A DNA stretch of 64,000 nucleotides from Fragilariopsis cylindrus CCMP1102. Lineage: Eukaryota; Bacillariophyta; Bacillariophyceae; Bacillariales; Bacillariaceae. Positions 56,760 through 64,000 of this stretch are shown here, piece by piece; the first letter of the stretch is position 1; every line of letters starts with the position of its first letter. The notes beneath the pieces are model-generated. The model was not told the origin of the DNA, searched no databases, and worked only from the letters and a program-made list of their open reading frames with translations. The stretch covers positions 62,001 to 126,000 of the forward strand of contig FMBT01000314.1 of NCBI GenBank assembly GCA_900095095.1. Direction: 5' to 3'. A program made the position numbers and the translations under genes.

Positions 56760-57289
56760 TAGGTACAAATGCAGGACTGAAGACTGAACAATGAAAATGT
56801 TCATAGCGCGTGATACAAATTACAGTATGACGACTGACTCGGATCGATCGGAATTTTCTAACCCTATACCGTACCTATTTTACCTACACTATTATCCTAA
56901 TACCTGCCTACACTGTATTGTAATGCATGCAGGACTACAAGAAATCATAAATAAAGAAGTATACAATTCTAATGATATTAATGAGGTATTAATAAAACAG
57001 CACCGCTGGATGAAGACTACCTGGAGATACAAGTGTAGTAGGTGGTCTCCGTCACGTACATTATTATTTAATACATTCTTTCATCATCTCCTCTCGATTG
57101 GCTATGATATAATACTGTACTGTAGTGTTCGTTCAAACAGGCATTTTTTTCTAAACTAGTGGGGTAGACTTCCTTATATTCGGCAACTACAGCCATGCAT
57201 ACATACACGTGTACTGAAACTGACCGATTGATTCCATAACTATACACTCGTTATATTTCCCAACATCAAATCGATATCTAATCATCTTA

Positions 57290-59797
57290 TCAAATCATAA
57301 CAAAGTCAGTACACAGAACAGCAGCAACAAATATAGTCATTGTAAATATCGTCATTATTGTTGTTGTTGTTGTTGGTGCATATATTGATCCAGCTGATGA
57401 TGTAGTTATTGTTGGTGTTTTGTATGCATCAATATCAAATGATACATTTGTTAATGAACCAGCAACACCATTATCAGATAATGATATATCTTCAATAGGT
57501 GTTAATAGATGTGGAGTTCTTGGTATGATTTGCATGTACGGACTAGGATTTGGTGCAAAACTAAATGCTATTGTTTGTGCATATCTCATTAAATTTAGTC
57601 CCATTATTAATGTATCCGATCCTTCTCTATCAGGTGCAAATGTACCTTCATTCATTAATTCTTGTGTTGTTGACATTTCAATTTTTGTTTCACCAGAACC
57701 AAAACCAGTTATACTTGGTAAAAAGAATGTTATATTTGTTACGTTAGGTAAATTGATACCACCATCAAATTGTATAGCGTCATAAACTTGAGACGGTAGA
57801 TATATTTTTGGTGCACCAGTGTCAAAATAATATTGTGTTATATTAATTGGTATATCAATTCCATTGATTTCAATACGTGTTACATTACTTTTCAATACAC
57901 CTAAATCAACACCATCTTGAAATAGTTCAATTTTTGGTAATGCATCGTTGTCAGTAATGTTAGTTCTAGTACTATCACCTAACATTAATTTACCTGTATT
58001 TTTACCGAATGTACCATCCCAACTTATTGCATACTTATCACTTTTAGTTCGTGCTAATGCAGAATTAAAAGTAGATGGTAAATCAGTTTGATATTGTGGA
58101 CAAACGCATCCAGTATTAGCATCAGGACATGTTGCTACACCACCGCCACCATCACCACCATCTTGTCCTACCAGTAATTCAACCTGCCGATCACCTTTTA
58201 CAGGCCATTTAGTTGTATCTAATTCATCATTATAAATAAAGTTATTATAACCTTTTCCAGGTACACCACCAATCCCCTTTTGGTACGTACATACGCATTA
58301 TTGAATTTGATTTTGTGAAGTGTTGAGAATGAATGAATGAATGAATGAATGAATGAATGAGTGAGTGAGTGAGTGAGTGAGTGAGTGAGTAAAATCGAAG
58401 CGAAAACGGGACAGTACGAGATGACATCGTCACGACGGGACCCCAACTTCCGCTTTGCTTGTTTGTTTGTGAATGGATTGACTACAGTACATTGATATGC
58501 TCTGTACTGTACTATGATGCACTATATACTGTAACTTTGTAAACTTACCCATATACCGCGTACAGATGATAATTCTAATCCAATACTATTACTACGAATT
58601 GGACCACATGAATTACCATTCATACCAACAATTTTTTCCATTACACTGAAAACAGAATTTTGGATCGGTGTGGATTCATCTGAATCATCTAATGCAACAA
58701 TTGATCCAATATAGGATGGTCCATACCAACCATGATTGCCATTAGCAAATGTTGCACATTGACTTAAATAGTTATTATCTTCAACTAATCGTTTTACATC
58801 AAATACTCTTGTTGGATTTGGTAGACCACAAAATACTAAATTACTTGATCCCTGTGTGGAAATACAGAACATTAACAAGTAAATTTGGAAAAAAATGAGT
58901 AAAAGAGTGATAATATGTACGTTCGATGAGGGGGACGGATTATGATATATAGCAATATCAGAGGAGGAGAGAGGTGGATGGTAGTGTATTTTCGAGATTG
59001 TTTTCGTCGTGGTGAGCTGAGAAGGCTGCCAACATCTTTCGTCATCGTCATCGTTGTCGTCGAATACTGGTAGTGATGGCGGGCGGATCTCATATCGTCA
59101 TTCCCCTTCTCTATTCTTCTCTAAAAAGAATTCGTCCAAAATCCAAGTATATACAGATCATAAGATGGTGGATGGCTGATTGTTTGCTTGTCACTTCTTC
59201 CCCATCATACTGCTCTCTTTCTCTCTCTCTTTTTTTTGCTCAAATGTCTCTCTCCCCCCCCCCCCCCCCGGAATCGGTATGTCATCGTTTTTCCTTTATC
59301 TTCTTTCGTTGACGAAGAATAGTAGACTCTCTCTCTCTCTCAAAACTCGAACTCCAAATGAAACGAGACGATAATAACACAAAACATCACGCAGCATACA
59401 AATATGTAAACAAACAAACAAACAAACAAACAAACAAACAAACAAACAAACAAACACATTAACTAAACTAAACTAAACTTACAGAATCAATCATAACTAA
59501 TTCACCACCTAATGTTGCAAAACTGCGTATTGCACAATCAAATACAGCATCTGAACACCAATAACCAAATGATATATCCATAACACGATCTGGATTAATA
59601 TTTAATAATAAATTAGCATCTTCTTCTTCAATTGTTGTTTGTTGTTGAGCGTTGACGACGCTGATAGTAGTAGACATAAACGACGACGGTAATACACCAA
59701 TAAGGGTCATCACGATTATAAGGAGTGTTGTAGGGGCGAGTCGTGTGGCTACGGCCTTATTGGCGGTAGCGGTGGTGGTAGCGGTGAGTAGTTTCAT
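57290..59797 (-). CDS. Pepsin-type aspartic protease (family A1), probably membrane- or GPI-anchored, three exons
   Basis: Exons 59797-59483, 58851-58549 and 58276-57290 join in phase 0 to 534 residues. The N-terminus (MKLLTATTTATANKAVATRL then a hydrophobic core ending VVNAQQQ) is a signal peptide. The first catalytic motif reads ELVMIDSGSSNLVFCG across intron 1 (Asp104, in DSGS). The second is YYFDTGAPKIYLPSQVYDAI (Asp358, DTG). VRGIWGIGGVPGKGYNNFIY matches the psi-loop region, and GKNTGKLMLGD the usual strand before the second lobe. The last 25 residues (TTTTTIMTIFTMTIFVAAVL ...) are hydrophobic after a Ser/Thr-rich stretch, like yapsin GPI signals. The introns hold GAAT/GAGT and AAAC tetranucleotide arrays. 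Substrates are unknown; cell-surface or secretory-pathway processing is likely. Confidence 0.88.
58330..58390. repeat. GAAT then GAGT tetranucleotide repeat in intron 2
   Basis: About seven GAAT units followed by about eight GAGT units, within the second intron of the aspartic protease gene. Confidence 0.95.
59407..59458. repeat. AAAC tetranucleotide repeat in intron 1
   Basis: About twelve AAAC units in the first intron of the aspartic protease gene. The intron also holds a run of 16 C at 59254-59269. Confidence 0.95.
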
Positions 59798-60245
59798 ATT
59801 TATTTATTTGTTTTTCTTTATATAATTTCCGTTTTATGAGATACTTTATAGAGATAGAGATGAGATGAGATATGAGATGAGCGAAGATCAGATAGAGATG
59901 ACGATGTTAATCTCTTCTTTTACACAGAACCCATTCCGCACACTGTACACGCACTGTGTACGGTAGGTCCTAGGATCTTATGTTTCTTTTGATACATATG
60001 GCCTTTCCGTTAGGAAAAAATTTCGCGAAAAATATTTTTTCGCACGAATAAAATATTCGGGGGAAACAACAAATACAAAAAGAGGGAGAAAACGTCCCAA
60101 ATTGATCGCACACGATGGCATTAAGAAGAAAAGATCGACGACGACTACATACATCAACACTGGTGAAGGAAATTGATTCCTGGGTATTTCAACATAATAA
60201 TTTCGATGCATCAAAATTAAGATCAACTAATAATTCCTTTTTTCT
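59798..60245. promoter_or_regulatory. Promoter of aspartic protease gene and 3' flank of sulfotransferase
   Basis: Both neighbours are on the minus strand. GAGATGAGAT repeats at 59850-59885 are the only structure noted. A plus-strand frame from 60115 overlaps the sulfotransferase antisense and is not supported. Confidence 0.45.
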
Positions 60246-61115
60246 TTACTCCAGTAATTTGTCACAAATCGTGATGTTGTACTTGTCTTCTACGATACGA
60301 ACCTGTTCCCGAAAGATTTCACGGGACTTTTCGTATAATGGAAAGTCCAAATCACGGAGAATGGCAATTTTCTTGTCCTGTGATGGTGTTGTTTGAAATA
60401 AACTGCCGTGATGAGTCACTCCATGGGCAAAATGATTGCCTGTAGTAGTATTGAGATTGACAGCGGCATTATTCGCTTCAAGATGATTCCTAACATTGGT
60501 ACTAGTGGTACAAACACATCGTTTGGGGACCCAGCCAGTATAGTGTATGAAAATCATGCACACGGATTTGTCCATTTGGGCATGGTCGCCTAGAACCATA
60601 TATCGATCCTTCAAATCTTTTTCCGAATACATGTACTGCTTATGCTGTTGTTTCCCGGTGTTATTCGTCACTGCAGTATTGCCATCTTCTTCATTATAAA
60701 AAATATCTGCATTGTTGTTATTCTTTCTGAGAAAATTGTGTCCAATCCATCTTGTTTGAAAATTCAGTGGATTGTAACATGCAAAAAAATTCTGGTTTTC
60801 AATTTTGTTTGTTTGTATCATTTTTGGCATCATCAAAAGATTCTACACAATGAAAGGGTACATGGACAGCGTGTGTGATCGGGGGTCACGGACAATTGCA
60901 TAGACACGTTCCGGAACAGGAGAGAAGGGCTGTTCCGACATCCACAATGTACATGGCGTTCCTTTGTAGTGTCGACGGAAAATTCGGAATTGGTTCAGGG
61001 GTTTCGTCGCTTCATCGCATAATCGGAAGTGTTTGTTTAGTTTGTAAAGGTTCTGCCATCCGGGTGTAGGATACAAGAGTTGACCAAGAGTGTGAAATGT
61101 GTAAGATGTGTCGCG
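60246..61115 (-). CDS. Sulfotransferase, 5' end unresolved and one frameshift
   Basis: The 3' part (about 60860-60246) and 5' part (61115 to about 60858) are adjacent frames offset by one base. The first reads YPTPGWQNLYKLNKHFRL ... VYAIVRDPRSHTLSMY, and the second continues PFHCVESFDDAKND ... YNPLNFQTRWIGH. The VRDPRSHTLSMY segment is the 3'-phosphoadenosine-binding motif of PAPS-dependent sulfotransferases, and the end (HFAHGVTHHGSLFQTTPSQD, RDLDFPLYEKSREIFREQV) fits the family. The frames meet inside TACCCTTT near 60855-60862, so a one-base change there separates them. The 5' piece begins after a CACTAG acceptor-like site, and no exon with a start codon was found upstream. The product would move sulfate from PAPS to a glycan or small molecule, probably in the Golgi. 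Confidence 0.7.
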
Positions 61116-61322
61116 CTAGTGAAGAATGTCGCCAATGTGAATGAAAGCGAACACTACTGAATGAGAACACTAAATAGGAAAGAACATTTACATACAGAGG
61201 AAAGAACATGAGAGCATTTACAATAAAAGGTATCTTATGCACTCACAATTTAGGAATAAGAAAATTGTATATCACAGGATAAAATAAGGAAACAAGGTTA
61301 AAGTAGGACATACATTCTATAG

Positions 61323-61964
61323 AAATAGGCGCTTGTAATCAAATCATTCCAGACCGGTTAAAGAAGGGATTTGAATCAAGTAACAACGCAAGACACAAGC
61401 ATCGAAAGCAAAGACTCAAACTTATAAGAAGAAGCTTTAGAAACACGATTGACTGAAACTGAAACATTGCCTGACCTGAAGAATTAGCTATTCCACCGGC
61501 AATACCAACTGCAGTTGTAACAACAAAGATAAAGGAAATGGAATTCGACGACTTCGAAGAAGATATGGCGTTAGAAGGATATTTTGAGTTTATTCCTACC
61601 ATCAAGGCGGGAATCACGGCAACGGAATTTGCTTTAAAGGAAGTAGTTTTGAAAAATGCCTTAGTCATAAGGAACTGTTCTGAATTATATTCAGAATCTA
61701 AACATACAAGCTTATCAAGCAGGGAAGGCGGTGGTACGTCTGATGAAGAAAAGGATGCATTAAAGAGACATCTACTTAGTATATCGATACTAATTTTGGC
61801 ATGTCACAACAACGCAACTATCATGAGTTATGTCGAAGAAAGCAAAGACGATACGAACTGGCCTAGTGGACAGATGCCCTATCTCAATGAATTAAAAATG
61901 CATAACAAGTTTTTCTATTGAAACATAATTAAAGAAATAGGCGCTTCCAATCAAATCATTCCAA
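61323..61964. repeat. Direct repeat pair (28 bp) flanking a small open frame
   Basis: AAATAGGCGCTT then (G/C)(T/C)AATCAAATCATTCCA appears at 61323-61351 and at about 61936-61964, roughly 613 bp apart. It could mark a duplicated or inserted block. Confidence 0.75.
61538..61921 (+). CDS. Possible hypothetical protein
   Basis: 127 residues from ATG (MEFDDFEEDMALEGYFEFIP). It is acidic at the start, with a helical middle and a C-terminus WPSGQMPYLNELKMHNKFFY. The composition is balanced and not low-complexity, which favours a real gene or exon. The frame stays open upstream for about 17 codons to a TGA, so an upstream exon is possible. No family is recognised. It lies between two copies of a 28-bp direct repeat. 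Confidence 0.4.
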   Translation: MEFDDFEEDMALEGYFEFIPTIKAGITATEFALKEVVLKNALVIRNCSELYSESKHTSLSSREGGGTSDEEKDALKRHLLSISILILACHNNATIMSYVEESKDDTNWPSGQMPYLNELKMHNKFFY

Positions 61965-62077
61965 CACAACATATGGTACTGTATACTGTACTGTACTGTA
62001 CTGTTTTCATATTTTATTAATTATATTTTTTATCATGTTCTACTATTTATTATTTTATTCAACAAATTTTGACTTCT

Positions 62078-64000
62078 TTATTTTTTAATGGCAAAGGGGT
62101 TTGGAAATGTTGATGATACTAAAAAGGTAGAAAAAACCTGTTTTACTATACGTTGAATTGTTTGTATTGGGACTATTACTCCGAGACGTAATGACCAATA
62201 CAATACAAATCTTGCTAATTCAGAAACAGTACCAATCATAAATTGTCCTAATGCAACAATTATACCATTACTTTTTACCTTACGTTGAAACCCAAATTTA
62301 ACAATTTGCATACGTGATAGACCTCTTTTATCCCGTAATATTTTTGTGGCTGATTTACAGCGATTTCTGTTATATTAGAAGTATTATTATTTAAAGCAAA
62401 AAAGGAACAAGGAACAAAGACAAATGATAATTAGACAACATAAACAGAATATAAAATGGTTCTGTGTTTTATATGTGTGTGTGTGTGTGTGTGTGTGTAT
62501 GTGACAATCGTTACGCTCAAATCAAATCAAGTCAAATGGAATGGAATCAAATAAAATCCAATAGAATCCAATATATAAGATCAAATATATATGATCCAAT
62601 AAAGTATAATCCAATCGAAAGAAATATAAAAACAACATACCGTGTTTTGATGATCATTTCAATACATACAGTAAGTAGTCCATATACGAATATGCGTAGG
62701 TACTTCGATAAAGCATATACGAACGAACGAACCAACAAATGTACCGGTACCGGTACTGTACTGTACGTCGACAAAATCAAATCAAATCAAAGCAAGTTTT
62801 GGGTTGTAAACGAATAAAAGAAACATACAGGTACAGGTAAACACAACATAACATAACATAACATAATATAGCATACGTCATACATAAATAAATACTCAAC
62901 AGCTATACAGTAGATAGTATACAGCATACAGTAAACAATAAACTTACCTTTTTTCATTGAAAAAAAATTTTGCAATTGGACTTAATATTTTTAATATTAA
63001 TGGTCGTTTATTCTTTGCTTCTTCTTTTGTTAATGTTTGTGTTGTTAGTAGGTTTGCAGCTCCTGCTGTTGCTGTTGCTTTTGTTTTTGTACCATTATCA
63101 TTTGCTGCATCCTTTTGTTCATTATTATATGCATTATTATTATTATTATAGACACCAATTTCTTTTAGATGTAAATTAAAATAACCATCCCGAAAATTAT
63201 CTAATTGAGTGACATTTTTTTGGATTTGAAATTTACTTAATGATAAACCAATTTGATATATACCATTGCTCACATCTAATGGTGGTCCATTTTCAACAAT
63301 TCTTGGTCCACGTACTTGTATAAAACTGGAAAATGGTACATATATTGTCTTCCAATATTTATCTTCGTCTTCTTTTTCTTCAACACTTTCAGCAGTAGCA
63401 GTAGCAGTAGCAGCATCTAGTTGTTTCTTATTACTATTAGGTATAATAAGATTATTTAAATCCATCATTGCAGCGGATGACTCTGATTCGTCAAAAGTTG
63501 TTGTAGTAGTTTTGTCTTCATTTTCTTTTTCTGTTTCTGTTTCTTCGACTTCAACGCGTCTTTTTGGTATTACGAATGAGGATTGATAGACTTGTTCCGA
63601 GGTTTGTATATTTTGTGTTCTAGTGGTCATTTTCCAGACACGACGTTCTGGTTCATTATCACTATCTAATCGTAATTTTAGATAAAAACCATTTTGATTT
63701 TGTACATGCAATGGTCTACCATCTTTAAATGGTAATGTTCTTGTACCACAAAACCCTCCACCATCTAAACGACAGACACCGGACCAACTGGCATAATTAT
63801 TACCTGCACCATCATCAACATTATCATTGCCATCATCTTTTACAATTACTACTTGACGTAATTGGGATGTACTGATTCCACCCATAATTGCATCATCAAT
63901 TCTATCAAATTTTAATACATCACTAATATCACTACTTGTTGTTTCTGAATTTGTATTTGTAGTAAAATCAAATATTGGTACTTCATTTGTAGTAGTCGTC
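62078..64000 (-). CDS. CIA30-domain protein (complex I intermediate-associated protein 30 family), 5' end beyond window
   Basis: The frame is open from the window edge to 62948, then an intron (62947-62367, GTAAGT...AACAG) and a last exon 62366-62078, with matching phase. The visible part is 452 residues. CIA30/galactose-binding-like hallmarks are FDRIDDAIMGGISTSQLR, a SWSGVCRLDGGGFCGTRTLP segment, GFYLKLRLDSD, VWKMTTRTQN, YWKTIYVPFSSFIQVRGPRI and NGIYQIGLSLSKFQ, in family order. A Glu/Lys/Thr and Ala/Thr low-complexity insert (about 130-190 of the visible part) interrupts the domain. After it comes a basic C-terminal extension ending FLVSSTFPNPFAIKK, with a hydrophobic segment (FVLYWSLRLGVIVPI). 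Family members help assemble mitochondrial complex I or act in plastids; which applies here needs the missing N-terminus. Confidence 0.85.

Larger units (their letters stand above)
54648..57289. other. Upstream and intergenic region, repeats but no gene supported
   Basis: Next to the GPCR start is a diverged promoter repeat (54755-55140). Further out are a GCATA pentamer array (56084-56172), a 179-bp fold-back element (56581-56759), and short frames without motifs (for example 56791-57159). Confidence 0.55.
61116..62077. other. Region between sulfotransferase 5' fragment and CIA30 gene
   Basis: Should contain the missing first exon of the sulfotransferase, but I could not identify it. A plus-strand frame at 61538-61921 is listed separately. 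The phrase AAATAGGCGCTT(G/C)(T/C)AATCAAATCATTCCA is duplicated at 61323 and 61936, flanking that frame. Confidence 0.5.

Noticed and set aside
56791-57159. 122-codon plus-strand frame
   Set aside because: No recognisable domain, Tyr/His/Phe-rich product typical of AT-rich noncoding DNA. Kept out of the gene list.
60115-60396. Plus-strand frame starting MALRRKDRRRLHTSTLVKEI
   Set aside because: The first 45 residues look coding-like, but the remainder is antisense to the well-supported sulfotransferase C-terminus. Evidence is insufficient.
1-64000. Retroelements or virus-derived genes
   Set aside because: I looked for reverse transcriptase, integrase, capsid-like and long terminal repeat patterns and saw none. 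The only clear mobile element is the DNA transposon.

Overview
The window looks like nuclear DNA of a diatom or close stramenopile relative. It is AT-rich, its genes are spaced and have few introns with GT...AG ends, and its proteins carry long Ser, Asn, Gln, Thr and Asp runs. Several families fit: a DUF1499 protein with what reads as ER signal, plastid transit and thylakoid Tat signals, a class C GPCR with a large non-animal ectodomain, a GT77-type glycosyltransferase, cyanase, a CIA30-type protein, and secreted proteins rich in the RXL cleavage motif known from diatom cell-wall proteins. I cannot name the species.

Layout. 0.3-4 kb: two tandem minus-strand genes for related secreted proteins with a GGTG barrel-type motif (one with four exons), sharing a copied upstream segment. 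7.2-10.1 kb: a five-exon serine carboxypeptidase with a 21-nt micro-exon. 11-14.5 kb: a small membrane protein and a TPR-like protein. 16.2-19 kb: a divergent pair, GT77-type glycosyltransferase (-) and DUF1499 (+). 19.9-21.3 kb: a multi-pass membrane protein with an apparent one-base homopolymer frameshift. 21.3-24 kb: repeat-rich DNA including an exact 189-bp tandem array. 24-25.2 kb: a RING protein. 27-34.6 kb: a 2478-residue coiled-coil protein with four 159-residue repeats and C-terminal MORN motifs. 36.3-39.3 kb: two divergent paralogs of an unrecognised Ser-rich family.

42.5-46.1 kb holds an apparently complete piggyBac-type DNA transposon: TTAA target duplications, 15-bp terminal inverted repeats, and a DDD transposase with one short intron. 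47-54.6 kb: a Lys-rich protein, cyanase with all three catalytic residues, an orphan exon-like reading frame, and a four-exon class C GPCR with a substrate-binding-like ectodomain and a tail of repeated RRxS sites. 57.3-64 kb: a three-exon pepsin-type aspartic protease, a sulfotransferase with a frameshift and unresolved 5' end, and the 3' part of a CIA30 gene running off the window.

No operon-like pathway links the genes. The recurring theme is the secretory pathway and cell surface. Intergenic DNA carries many short tandem repeats, two small fold-back elements, poly-G tracts, and promoter-proximal duplications upstream of at least four genes. I saw no rRNA, CRISPR array, retroelement or convincing tRNA gene.
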